A stretch of 64,000 nt of DNA from Tanypteryx hageni (GCA_028673005.1 CM054116.1:133339547-133403546), one strand, 5' to 3'; shown: positions 12,366 through 22,840, counted from the first letter of the stretch. Translations and numbers: made by a program. The notes: generated by a model not told the origin, from the sequence alone.

Positions 12366-13336
12366 AAAATATCTTAGAATTGTAACATCGGAGCGGGATT
12401 TGTACCGTTCTCTGAGAGAAGGAATGGAAATTCTAATTTTTATCATAGAACGCTGCTTATCTATCGTATTTCTTCGAATTTCGCGTAAATACTGCCGTTT
12501 TTATCACTCATTACGAGAGTGTAGCCATATGAACAACTATTGATGGACTCGGATTCGGTATAGTCTAATAAATACAGGTATTGTTTCTGTCGAACGAAAA
12601 TACGCGTGTTCAATTTAATAACCCGTTCGAATGTATTTGTCATATTTTATAACGCTCAATTATGAAATTTGAGAACACAAGGAGCAACATGTCTGCGGTG
12701 ATTTTAAAGCTATTAGAGCCAATATAAGTAGGTATTAAATAAATGATTAAATGGAAAGCTCGCATCGTTAGTTCTGTTTGGGTCGTCTTATTATTATGTT
12801 ATGCAGAGGCATCCTTTTCCTTCCTGTTTGTTGTTGCCAACGAAAACAATCTTCGTGACAAATGAAGTAAACAAGATCTAATTGTAAGTAATAAGTTTTA
12901 TTTTCTATATCGCGCATACTGAACATATTAATTGAAAGGAAATGGATTATTCAGGACGAAGAAGTGAACTAAAATACGTGTAGTTTCGTTACGTTTACCT
13001 ACACTCAGCTTTTGTAAGTCAAAAGACATAAATAATTTACGACGAAGGAATGAGCGTGAGTGTAAAGATTAACGTACTTCATCTCAAGTTAGGTATGTAT
13101 GAGTTAAATAATAATTTAATTTTCGATTGTTCTATCGCAAATTCTTTTTTTTTGCATCGCTTCTGATATGTCCTTTAGCAGTGCTTAGAATTTAAATTTA
13201 TCTTGTTTTCTAAATTGATTGTATCAAACAATGGAGGCTTATTGCTTGTGTCGTCTCTGTTGGCCGTTACCGTGGAAACCACCCGATTCAGAACTAGTTC
13301 ATTCTTGTTGAAATACTAAAGAAGACCGTACGGAAA
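12366..13336 (+). promoter_or_regulatory. Region upstream of host gene, copy 1 (presumed promoter and 5' UTR)
   Basis: This stretch separates the tRNA-like repeat from the start codon at 13337. I see no clear TATA box or other defined promoter element. The duplication carries the whole upstream region, so both gene copies should have their own promoter. Assignment as regulatory is by position only. Confidence 0.3.
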
Positions 13337-16300
13337 ATGAGCGGGAGAGGTAATTAACTTGTTTTTCACCAATATTATTGAAAATCTAGCATATTTCAGA
13401 ACTCGAAACGTAGCCTAGCTCAGTTGATTGGTGGAATTTTAATTAAATGCATGGTTACTTCTCATTGCAATTAACGATCGCTATTCTAGCCCTAATTTCA
13501 TCGGTACATTTTGATCCTCTCGTTATCATGCTAGCAAGGTGCTTTACTTTACGATTTGAAACTGGTTCCGATGGATTTTTAACTTACGTTCAAGTTTTTC
13601 CCTTCTCGATATCCAAATCAACTTGGATTTTTTCTTATTCGTTTCCTAGGATCATTTTGCTTATTTGACCTTAGCTGTGTCCGTCCGTCATTCGAAGCAT
13701 TCGTCCTCGCTACAAAGACTAACTATTAATGCTTACACAACCAGTAAATTACTCATATAGTCCTATCTCCTACAACATCTTTCTTAGCTTGAAACCATCA
13801 AAGTAGGTTTACGGGTTAATACAAACTATAGTTTTAAGAAATTCTTTTCCTTTTGACAATCTTTGAATAGTTCAAAATGTAAAAGAAAGAGCAAAGCCGT
13901 CGACATACGTTAAATCCGAAATTCTTTTCTCATTTGTGTCGGCAGATTCTTATGATGACTTTGCCAACAATGTCGCCCTAGGGCTAACAATTTTTTTATC
14001 CTGCCTGCTCCTGGCGTGCTGGATATGGGGGCTCATTAGGCGGTACTGCGTCGGGCGGCGAAGAAGATGGTCTGTTGAAGACGGCGTGCCCGACGTGGTG
14101 CATGATACCGCCAATTTGCCTGTAAGTATAATACGCGTATACTTGCGATTACATTCTTCTTCTTCTCTTATCGTATAAACCCTTCTAGTGGGTTATTTTA
14201 TGTTGTTATTAACAAAAATGTTTCTGCTCTGATCCGCCTTCGGATCCCAAAGTATCATTTATGTATTTATTTATATATATTGAGAAACTTCGTCAACCTC
14301 ACTTCATATCTACATAATTACGTCAACTCATCTTGTTGTTTTCTTATTCAGAATGAAGAGATTCCACGAGGAATCCTCAAAAAACATCAGGACCAGCAAC
14401 ACGTGAGTGTTTATCACCATGTTCTGATTTTTCTGCATATGCATATTTACTCTGATGCATGAGTGGTGATGGTGCCAGTCATAGATGAAAATCTTTTTTT
14501 CTTTCAAAGTATTTAATGTATTAAATTATAGCTCACATCCCAAAACTTGTTAAGATTGATAAGATTGTTAGCATGTCAGCTGATACTACCAATAGGTACT
14601 AACATTGGTAGGGATTGCAATCCCGGAGGGATATTCTAATCCCGGGGTTACGAGATTGTGATATTTTCAATCCCGGGATCGAGGAAAAGTGGTGGGAAAT
14701 GAAAAACATACGATATTTTTAAACAACAATTTTGTATCATACGCAGACATGAAATCATCATATGCAGTTATTGAAGTAATGTCAAGTTTACACAAAATTT
14801 AAGTAACGTCAATGAAAATAACATTTTATCAGCAGGAAAAACTAAATTCAAACACGTATCTTTGGAGAAAATGTAAAGGAAATTTAAATAACTAAAGTAG
14901 CAATTGTTGCAGTATCTTAAATTAAACGGTACTATTAGATAAGGTTCTCCTCACTTAAAAGCTATTCACAAATTTCTGAAATATGCTCTTAAAAAACAAA
15001 GTGCATCTAATGTCGGGTCACTCATTCTTGATCTGTATTTATTGCACAGCATTCCTGCTGATGAAAAAGCCCTTTCTGATTTTACACTAGTAGGATGAAT
15101 AGCTAGCAACTGCTGGTAAAGAAACTGCAGCTTTTCTCATTTACGTCCACTTTCACGGAAATCCTTTAGCTCTGGTGCTATTGATAATGCTAGATCATTT
15201 GAATGATAGCATGAGGAATATTTCTGGTGAGTAACTAAACATTGGGCAATGACGGAATCGAGTTCTTTCTATAACTTCTCTGAATATGATGCACCAGTCT
15301 CAAAACGTTCATATGCTGCCGTTCGCTTAGTGTGTAAGTCATCATTTATAAATCGGCTTCTTGATGCTAATGAAACTTGGTCTTCTTTCTTGTGCAGTGG
15401 TTCACATGTTTTACTAATATTACAATAACATGTACTCAGGTTTTCTGTAACAAACATTTTTATGTTCGCTAGTGATGGCACAGAAAATATATTATCACGA
15501 GCCTGTGACCCGTACTGAAGATACCTCAATAAACCTGATAACTTAGTTCGTCTCTTCATTATTTGATTTTTCAAGGCATTTTTTATTTTCATAATATGTC
15601 CTAACTCTGTATTCACATCATTCAGTTCCTTCATCATGATTTCCAACGCTGTCTCACGCGTCAAAAGATTTGCATCTCTTCTGCAAAGAGCTTCCATAGT
15701 AATTTTCACTGGCTGCAGTGTTGCGAAAATAGAAGAAGCAAGTTAATGTTCACTCTCACTAAATGATATATCGGAATTCATATCAATTCATAATGCAGGT
15801 TTTAAGGAATATAAAACGTTCGATCATTTCAGCTAAACTGTTCCAGCGAGTTCTTATATCCATAACAAGTGATTTTTCCTCACCCTATTGTTCGATTACA
15901 TATTTCTGAAGGAATCTCTCGTTTTTTGCGAGTGATTTTCTGAAGAGAAGAACAGTTTTCCTTATTTTTTGAATCAATAACTCAATGTTTGTTTCTGATA
16001 GTTTGTACGCACCTCCGCCTTCAAACGAATCATCTTCGTCTGTTTCATCACCCGAGGACAAGGATTCATCACTTGATTCATATCCGTCCGATTCCGCTGA
16101 TTCCATTTCTTCTTGATAATATTCATTCATCTTTAGGTTTGCCACACCCCAAAGGATATTTTTCCTTTTTTTTTCGTTGTCCTTATTTTCCAAGAATGAT
16201 GACATATTATAAACTCAGATAAAAAGCAGTATTACTCAGTGAATTCTAACGACTTATATATTTTATTATACATCAAATACAATTTAATTGTTAGTGCCAC

Positions 16301-19300
16301 CTGATAGCAAAAATGTCAATCCCGAAATCCCGGGATTTGCGTCTACATAATCCCGAGATTTCGGGATAGAAATTTTGGACAGGATCCTGGGACTGCAATC
16401 CCTAAACATTGGAGGTGCAAAAAGTACAGGTTCTAAGAATCTTTTCCGGAAATTATCGGACAACTGTAGTAGAACATTTGTGGGGATCGGTTGAACGGAA
16501 CACTTTTACATTAAAACGGTATGTGGAAGTTGGCTTTGTGAAAATATTCTGATTTGTTCATATCGACAGGGTACGAGTGGAGGCACTGAAATCATTTTGT
16601 GATTTTAACCACAAATTTTGTCGCACAAGATTTCTGAGACTGATGCCTACTCTTGAAAGAATAAATACTAATAATGGTTCAACAGTTTATTTATTATCAG
16701 TTGAAATGCTGACGTTATTCTTCCGAAATTTGCCGAAGATCCTAAGTCAGAACTTTGGTTCTAGTTCTTACACAATGTTGGTTCCATTTCCAAAATGGAG
16801 GGGAATCCGCGTGTGAATTTTTGCGCATGTATAAGAATTTGTAAGAGAAAGAAATCTAAGTAATTTCCGCCCAAAGTGAAAGAATTGGAGAGGAAAAGTG
16901 CTAACGATGGTACAGCCTTCCCTCGTTTGACGAACTTAATTCGTTCTACGAAAACTGTTCGTCAGGCGAAAACTCGTAAAACAAAGATTATTTTCCCATT
17001 ACATCCTATGTAAAAATTTTAATTGGTTCCGAAGGCCAAAATAAAAAACTATCCCACAGTTCACTTATAAACAACACCGAATGTTGGCAAATTGAGAAAA
17101 AACATCATTAATGTATTTAAATGACATTCTTAGTCATATGATGTCTTACTCTATATATTAGCGGTATTATGCAATGATATCTAAGCCTATGTTAGCCTAA
17201 GATAGGTTAAATTCTTCGACCGCTCGCCTTTCTCCAATCTTTGAATAATATGCATTTACTTCCAGGGCTACACATAAAGCCCTTCTCTCTTTTTTCACTT
17301 TACCACTTTCAATAACTGAAAGGCCGGCACGGCCATGATTCACAAAAATATATCTTGATTTAAAAGATAAAAATGCACACCACTCAGCGAACCGTATTTC
17401 ACAAAGAACGGCAACGCGCGTACTGAGACTGAGATGATAATTCTTATTCGGAACAGCGCATTTATTCGATATTTGAGAAAAAGGACGAACTCTTATAAGC
17501 GAAAATTTGTCGTTCGCAAATCGAATAAAAATAGGCATGAAATTGCTCAGTTCGTGTAAGCAAGAACTCGTAAAACGGTAGTTCGTAAAACGAGGGAAGG
17601 CTGCATTCATTGCATCCATCCATCAAGATGATCTAATCCAATTAAGTAAAGGACGCAAATTGGATGCACTCGAACAGCTAGAGATAATTATTTGTAAACA
17701 CTCGCCCCTCTTAAATGAATACCTTTTCCACAATCATTCTACTCTATTTAGCTTACTTAATGTTGGCTCCCCTGGTGTTCTTCGTAAGAGCAGGCAAATG
17801 CTGGCACCGGGTTTCCCTCCTCCCTTCCCCGGCTATTCATTACACTACCCCTGAGATACCCACAGTGCGTAGGGCAGAGGCGAATCAGCTGGGCATTCAA
17901 ATTCAAATCACCTGATGATGCTACTACGATCGTAGTGAAACCGGTCGTGTTTAAAATAAAATTTGTGGAAACTACAAAGTCATTTTTTCATTATTACATA
18001 TTGGAAATTATGTGACTCAGCAATTGGGCAAAAGAAATATTTTATGTAACTGTAAAATAATTGTATTTTTCTAAGATTTTAATAAGCTTTGTTACTTTTT
18101 GTTTCATTAAATTGTAAATTTTTTTGAGAAACTTAAAAAACTTCGTTTCATGACTACGTATTGGTTTTAAGTCATCCTGATGTTTTGCTCTTCAGGCTGG
18201 AGAGCAGGCGCATGACCCCTCCTCTCCTCACGTCAGAGGTAGTCAACCGCCGGAAAAACACGTGAGTGTTATTTATGAAACACTGCTTCCATGTACCTAA
18301 TACTATTATATATTTATATTACAAAGTCGTGTCCCTTTTCAATACCCTATTTATATGGTTAATCTATAGATGTCTGTGTAATAATAAAACAATAAAGACA
18401 TAATTATATAGTCAACAACAAATCATTAGTTCTCCTATCACAAGATTGAAAATATAAATAAAAATTATCTGTTGAATTTCATTTATGTTCTTTGTAATGC
18501 TTAGATGCTTCTACCAGTTTCCTTAGTAGACCATTTTTTCCCCAGGTGAGATTTCGCGACGAGGTGACCGCGTCGAATGGCAATGGACACTCTGAATTGG
18601 TAAATTTTCATTCAAGTATCTTATTGCGCCGCCCCAGCTCGCTACTAGCATCAATCACGTAATGACGTTTGGCGCACGTTCTGCCTGCTAACATTCTTGC
18701 AGCTTCACAGAGCGATATAACATTAGCAAAGAATTTCAATCAAGTTCAATAAATCAAAATTCATTCTTTACCTTTTTGCGAAAAAAATTTTTTTAAATTA
18801 ATTTTTAATTATTTCATTACGATGGCGACCTGAGTCGCGCGGGGACATTTTAACAGCATTTGAAAATTTTGCGTTTAAAAATAAAATAAAATATAATTTG
18901 CGAATAGGTTTAGTAAATGTTGGCCAGTAAATATGTAATACTTCTCATAACCAGCGACTTTAGCGAGGATCGTGGGCCAAAACGAGTAGAGTGGAGGGAG
19001 GGGTTGTCGCGTGCAGCCCGTGGAGCGGATTTAATCGGCTTGTGCACCATCGGCGCCAGGGTCGGAGAATCTAGTAAAACTTAAAAAACGTGTTAAAATT
19101 TGCACCGGCGCCGATATTACAATTCTAAGATATTTTGATAAGCTAGAGAAAACTGCCCTGAACCACGGTTTTCGGATTTCCCATGTGAATCAAATGGGAA
19201 GGATAATAGTTCTTGGAATCGAACCCGAGACGTTAAATATTCGAAACAAAAACTAACCTCGGGAGCTCGGCAGTAGCGGGAGACTTCCACAAAGTGACAT

Positions 19301-22300
19301 GAAAAGCGGTCGATTGGTGCAAAAGTTCATAGATAGGGGTTCGAGAGACGGTCCGGCGTCGGCGGCCGAGGAAGGAGAGACAAGGATGAAGAAGAAGACC
19401 TCTCGTTGGAGCCGGATGGGCCGGAGGAAAGCGAAAATTCGACAAGTGCGTGGAGTTATACACGTTGTACCGCGACATGGACGGGGGGCGCGGCGGTTGG
19501 GAGAGTGGGGCCGTCGGGGGCGGGTAGGGTCGTCGTCGTAGGGGGAGGGTAGGGATGGAGATCGGGGACGGATTTCGGGGCTTCTTGGGCCTCTGAAAAC
19601 TCGTGGGGCAATTCCTGGGGGATAGATTTCGTGGGGCGGGTACGTTCGGGAGGGCCGCTGAGCGTACTACACGTATAAGTTAATTCAATTATTTTTGTTG
19701 TGACACCTCCAAACAAGTATATTTTTTAAAACTGCGAACTTACAAAAAAGAATTTGCATCATAAAATCTATTAATTTCAAATAACCAAATTTCAATAAAT
19801 ACAATTTTTCATTCCAGAATACTTCATATTATAGACTACTTAGCATACACTTTACATTAGTTTAACTAATTTTATGATGCCTGTTACATAGCTTTTAATT
19901 TTACAAAAAAGGAAATTAACCATTTTTAATTCTAGAACATGTAATTATTACATATAAAAAGCTTAGGGTAGTGGTTCCCAAAATGTGTGCCGCAGTAGAT
20001 TTTTAGGGGTGCCGCAAAAAACTTTGTTTAGTACATAAATGAATCAAGGATTTTCATGTGTTGGTGAGTAATTGGGCTTTGAATTTTTTTCTAATACATT
20101 GATTAAGTGGTAGAAACAATGAATGGATGTGTCCAAAGACTGTAACACCCATATCTAAAAATATAAAAAGCTTGTTACAAGACTGGGGAGAGGGTGTCGA
20201 GGAACATAGCACTTTTTACAAATAAATATTGTCCTCTTGGAACAACGTTTACAATGGCGTAAGCGTGTTGATCTCTTGGCAATTATTTGATCTCTGACAT
20301 CGCGTTTTACTGTTTCCAGTCCAATCGAAATAGATGCGCGTGGACCTCTCCCCGCGGTCTCTGAGCCATAACGTCGCAAATGGAACTAAACACATTCCCT
20401 ACGAAAATCTAACAATGGATTAGTGTTATTCAATTATTTTCTATAAACAAGCTACCCTTCTTCGCAGGAAACATAGACTGCTCACCCAATAAAAGAAAAC
20501 CACCACTATTTGCTTCTATTAGTTGATCTGTACTGCGAAACAAATTTATCATTCACATCAACCCCACCCTTATTTAAATAATACTGCGTAAGTAGTGAAA
20601 GGTATAGGTACGGTTGTATTCAATTTCTTGGATACTGAATAGCGTTTAACATTTTTAAGAAAGAAAACAAAGTTTTGAAAACAAAAAAATTGGCAAAATA
20701 TGTGATAATACCTAAAAGGGACATTTACCTGCCCAGTGGCAACATTTGTTGCCACCTTAGTTAGTTGTCCAATTACGGTGGTGAAAAAAAATATTTCTAG
20801 ATCCTTATTTTTTCATGTTAACTCTTACACAATGTATAATTTACAAATAGATGGAGAGAGATTATAATAAAACTTTTACAGAAATTGTATTCTACTTAGG
20901 GTAGAAAGATGACAAGAGGCCAATAGAAATGGACGAACATAAAGAAACATTTGAAATTTTTGTTTAAAGGGTATGGAAACAAAAATAATGCGGGCTTTAT
21001 ATATTTATTATAGAATAAATTGAGATTTTAAAAATGTATAACTACATTTTTAGGTCGCTCTAATGTTAAGAAGAATAATTATAAATTGCTTGATAGCAAA
21101 TGTTGCCTCTGGACAGATATGGGTTAAAACATCTAAAACACCCCCAACTAAATTGGCTACGTTAATAATCTTAATAAAAATTGCGGAAAAATAAAAGGAT
21201 GGGCCTATTATTAGAAGAACCGTTTTTTTCACAGTGATAGTCGCAAAACGTGAAACGACGGCGAGACTAATGGGGGATGGGGTGGATGATCGCCCCCGTC
21301 ATCCCCCGTGGATCCGCCAATAACTGCTGCTCTTCTTATGTTACGCGTTATTCATTATTTGAAAAAGTGTCTCTTCTCGTGAGAAAGGGTGCCGACGTCT
21401 GTCCTAGGCGGCCGCCTAGATCGCCTGGCCCTATATTCGCCACTGCCCGTCAGCATTATTATATCCGGCTAAAGCACTTCTAATACGGTTTTTTATATCT
21501 GCTATTTCATTCAATCATTACCTATAATATACTGCCGTGGTTTCGCCATGCCGTCTGCCCCTCTGTCTGTCTGTCGGTCGGTTTGTTCGTTGTTCTAGAG
21601 CCCAGACGCGTGCATAAAATCGAATCATATCTCGTATTTGGGCAATATATCATCTTTTTCAGACCCCTTTTTCAGAAAAGTGACATTGCACAAAAATAAA
21701 GGGTATTTTATTCTTCACGATTTTTAGAACATTTTATTTACTCAGAAATGGCTGTAGGGAATTTTATTAAAATCTATCCAATTGTAGATCCTGATGTCGC
21801 CAATAATACTGCTTAAGCCATATGACTCTTACAATCACTATATGGCTTCCAGTGACATTACAATCTACGCTAAGCGACCTTACGTAAGCCCTATGACGTC
21901 ACGCCTTCGCCGAGATCCACTCTAAATCTTACTACAGCATTACGGTTAAACTAAATCGAATGATATCTGACATTAGTGGATAATATCATTCATTAATGAC
22001 ATTCTGAAGACATGAACGATATTTCGCAACAATTAAGGGTACTTTATTTTCGATATTTTGAAACAAAATCTTACTATAGCCTTATGGTTAAACTAAATCG
22101 AATTGTATATCATATTACTGGATAATGTCGTTCATAAAAGACATTCTGAAGAGATGAACTATATTGCGCAACAAATAAGTGTACTTTTTGTAGGATATTT
22201 TCAAACAAATCGTTTTACTCAAAAATGGCTACAAGGATTTCGATTACATCCACCTAATCGTACAGCCTTGTGTCACAAATAATAACTACTAACGCAGCCA

Positions 22301-22840
22301 TATATCCCAAAAAATACTAAATATCGAACTGTGGCATTAAAATATACGCTAAACCATTCTTAACATTGATTTACGAGCGTTTTTCTATTATATGCGTACA
22401 CAGTGGACCAAACGTATATGCGTATATGAGAAAGTTTGTGCAATGTATATTGCGTCGTTTTTTTTATGAGTTGGCACGAAGGCCTTAAAAGAAAAATCTT
22501 CGATGAACTTTACAAGAAGCTGAATTTTTAAGATTTATAATTTAATAAACGATCTTTTATATCGAGGGAGATACTCATTTATTTTCTCTCTCTCTCTGCC
22601 TTTCCTGTTCAGGTGGAGGTCCTGAGCGTTTCTCCGGCGGGAGGCGAAGTTGATGCGGGGGAGGAAGGGGGCGGAGGGAGAGTGGGGGTGGCGGCCATAA
22701 ACGCCGCCAACTCGAGCGCCGCGGCGAAGGGCGACGAGGGGGAAGGGGAGGGCGTGGAGGTTACGCAGCCTCCCGCACCGGCGTCCAGCGTTGCCAACTT
22801 ATTGGAATATCTACTTGATCTGGTAGATCTGATAGAATGA
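13337..22840 (+). CDS. Single-pass membrane protein with PP1-docking motifs, copy 1
   Basis: Spliced gene model read from GT-AG sites: exons 13337-13349, 13946-14121, 14352-14402, 18196-18261, 18546-18599, and candidate last exon 22613-22840. Exon 1 ends in phase 1, all later junctions are phase 0, and the frame stays open for 195 residues. Residues 14-35 are a membrane segment ([20 protein letters not shown]), followed by [11 protein letters not shown], which suggests a cytosolic tail. GILK at 70-73 and KHVRF at 101-105 match the SILK and RVxF docking motifs of protein phosphatase 1 regulators. The inferred role is to hold PP1 at a membrane. A hAT and a pogo-type element sit in intron 3. I do not recognise the gene by name. 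Exons 1-5 are well supported and the last exon is less certain. Confidence 0.7.
13946..14121 (+). other. Exon 2 of host gene, copy 1 (membrane segment)
   Basis: The acceptor is TCGGCAG at 13945 and the donor GTAAGT starts at 14122. With the G from exon 1 it encodes D-S-Y-D-D-F and then the membrane span and Arg cluster, ending HDTANLP. The 176 bases are identical in copy 2 (42420-42595). Cysteines next to and inside the span ([13 protein letters not shown]) could be palmitoylated, which is an inference. Confidence 0.8.
14352..14402 (+). other. Exon 3 of host gene, copy 1 (SILK motif), diverged
   Basis: The acceptor is TTATTCAG and the donor GTGAGT. The 51 bases encode NEEIPRGILKKHQDQQH. Copy 2 encodes [17 protein letters not shown]. 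Six of 51 bases differ, three amino acids change, and the GILK core is kept with one synonymous change inside it. Exons 1, 2 and 4 are identical between copies. Confidence 0.8.
14609..16404 (-). mobile_element. hAT element in intron 3 (copy 1)
   Basis: The ends are TAGGGATTGCAATCCCGG and its near-inverse CTGGGACTGCAATCCCTA. The flanks are a perfect 8-base duplication AACATTGG (14601-14608 and 16405-16412). Sub-terminal ATCCCGGGAT-type palindromes lie at both ends. Minus-strand frames carry transposase remnants: an acidic N-terminal part (15885-16205: [20 protein letters not shown]), then after a stop [20 protein letters not shown], and a further piece at 15269-15709. In-frame stops and shifts mean it no longer codes for a working transposase. 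Confidence 0.9.
16913..17603. mobile_element. Pogo/Tigger-type non-autonomous element in intron 3 (copy 1)
   Basis: The left end starts CAGCCTTCCCTCGTTT and the right end is the inverse, AAACGAGGGAAGGCTG. Further repeats of CGTAAAAC and TTCGT lie inward on both sides. It is 691 bases long with no transposase motif. The CCCTCGTTT..ACGAA end resembles pogo/Tigger termini. TA precedes the left end but CA follows the right, so the TA duplication is not intact. The 140-codon minus-strand frame across it has no family signal. Confidence 0.75.
17761..17906 (+). mobile_element. SINE, 5'-truncated (copy 1)
   Basis: This matches the 3' half of the SINE at 48910-49231 (TGTTGGCTCCCCTGGTG through the CAAATTCAA tail). 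The break at 17756/17761 carries a TTAA filler and coincides with loss of about 2.85 kb relative to copy 2, so the truncation is best explained by a deletion in copy 1 and not by a 5'-truncated insertion. Confidence 0.8.
17907..17990 (+). repeat. Element tail with CTGATGA-hairpin-GAAA motif (copy 1)
   Basis: Directly after the SINE come CCTGATGATGCT, the perfect palindrome ACTACGATCGTAGT and GAAACCGG. The same order, CTGA-N-GATG, hairpin, GAAA, occurs at the 3' end of the PLE in copy 2 (48227-48253). It is probably the end of another retroelement into which the SINE inserted. Copy 2 counterpart: 49232-49315. Confidence 0.5.
18600..19142 (+). other. Intron after exon 5, no recognisable feature (copy 1)
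   Basis: This follows the exon 5 donor GTAAAT. I see no supported gene. A GC-richer patch near 18960-19075 (GTCGCGTGCAGCCCGTGG and neighbouring bases) has no clear frame. Confidence 0.5.
19143..19280 (-). repeat. tRNA-like folded repeat (copy 1, site B)
   Basis: Read on the minus strand it contains GAGGTTAGT, then CTCGGGTTCGATTCCAAG (a good box-B-like GGTTCGATTCC), AACTATCC and CACATGGGAAAT. It is the second member of the family at 12221-12365 and lies in opposite orientation, about 7 kb away. Confidence 0.5.
19281..19672. other. GC-rich block with G-runs, possibly coding (copy 1)
   Basis: GC content rises sharply, with many runs of three or more G between about 19470 and 19650. One frame includes an acidic run ([15 protein letters not shown]) but has a TAG in copy 1 where copy 2 has AAG. 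No convincing splice acceptor precedes it. It could be an unrecognised exon, a regulatory CpG-rich block or repeat-derived. Confidence 0.3.
20155..20379 (-). pseudogene. piggyBac-like C-terminal zinc-ribbon fragment (copy 1)
   Basis: The frame reads [20 protein letters not shown], then [14 protein letters not shown], giving C-x2-C-x8-C-x2-C. This resembles the Cys-rich C-terminal domain of piggyBac-type transposases. No catalytic region is visible nearby. A palindrome GGCAACATTTGTTGCC at about 20738-20753 might be part of an element end. The identification rests on the Cys spacing alone. Confidence 0.35.
20380..21239. other. No recognisable gene (copy 1, intron after exon 5)
   Basis: AT-rich sequence with short frames on both strands and no motif. 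It contains the inverted pair GTGGCAAC..GTTGCCAC near 20736-20756. Confidence 0.5.
21240..21460 (-). mobile_element. Possible hAT end fragments (copy 1)
   Basis: On the minus strand, CAGTGGCGAATATAGGGCC starts near 21446 and GGCGGATCCACGGGGGATG lies near 21297-21318. Both resemble the CAGTGGCGGA..-type termini of hAT elements. No transposase or target duplication is visible. Copy 2 counterpart: 52568-52788. Confidence 0.35.
21925..22205. repeat. Degenerate tandem repeat, two units of about 140-150 bases
   Basis: AAATCTTACTACAGCATTACGGTTAAAC at 21925 (quoted loosely) recurs as a close match at 22068. Each unit continues with CTAAATCGAAT, GGATAAT, GACATTCTGAAGA and TTGCGCAACAA-like stretches in the same order. 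It lies just right of the duplication edge. Confidence 0.7.
22613..22840 (+). other. Candidate last coding exon for gene copy 1
   Basis: A strong acceptor precedes it: a CTCTCTCTCTGCCTTTCCTG pyrimidine run then TTCAG. Phase 0 continues exon 5 and gives 75 residues starting VEVLSVSPAGGEVDAG and ending at TGA 22838-22840. The first 57 codons are GC-rich, Gly/Glu/Ala-rich. From about 22785 the composition turns AT-rich exactly at CCAGCGTTGCCAACTT, so the last 18 codons may come from an inserted element. If the duplication is simple head-to-tail with its edge at 21634/21635, this exon originally lay upstream of the gene and was captured by copy 1. Confidence 0.5.

Larger units (their letters stand above)
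1..21634. repeat. Segmental duplication, copy 1
   Basis: This stretch matches 26501-52963 in the same orientation. The first 698 bases differ from copy 2 at only five positions, and a similar low level is seen elsewhere. The match ends at 21634, after a shared stretch ending CGAATCATATCT, where copy 1 continues CGTATT and copy 2 continues AATGGC. The left edge lies outside the window, because position 1 is already inside a shared LINE. Large differences from copy 2 are an extra 1292 bases (3945-5236), absence of the LINE found at 30720-34114, absence of about 2.85 kb at 17756/17761, and a longer TA tract. Each copy contains exons 1-5 of the same host gene. Confidence 0.93.

Noticed and set aside
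12108..12446. 112-codon minus-strand frame, also in copy 2
   Set aside because: It overlaps the tRNA-like repeat and has no family motif. Its similarity to the 19143 block is explained by the shared repeat.
16561..16600. Extra exon after TATCGACAG in intron 3
   Set aside because: The pyrimidine tract is poor and the phase-0 and other frames close within a few codons or give no sensible continuation to exon 4.
17197..17619. 140-codon minus-strand frame
   Set aside because: It lies inside the pogo-type non-autonomous element, runs through its terminal repeat, and is shorter in copy 2.
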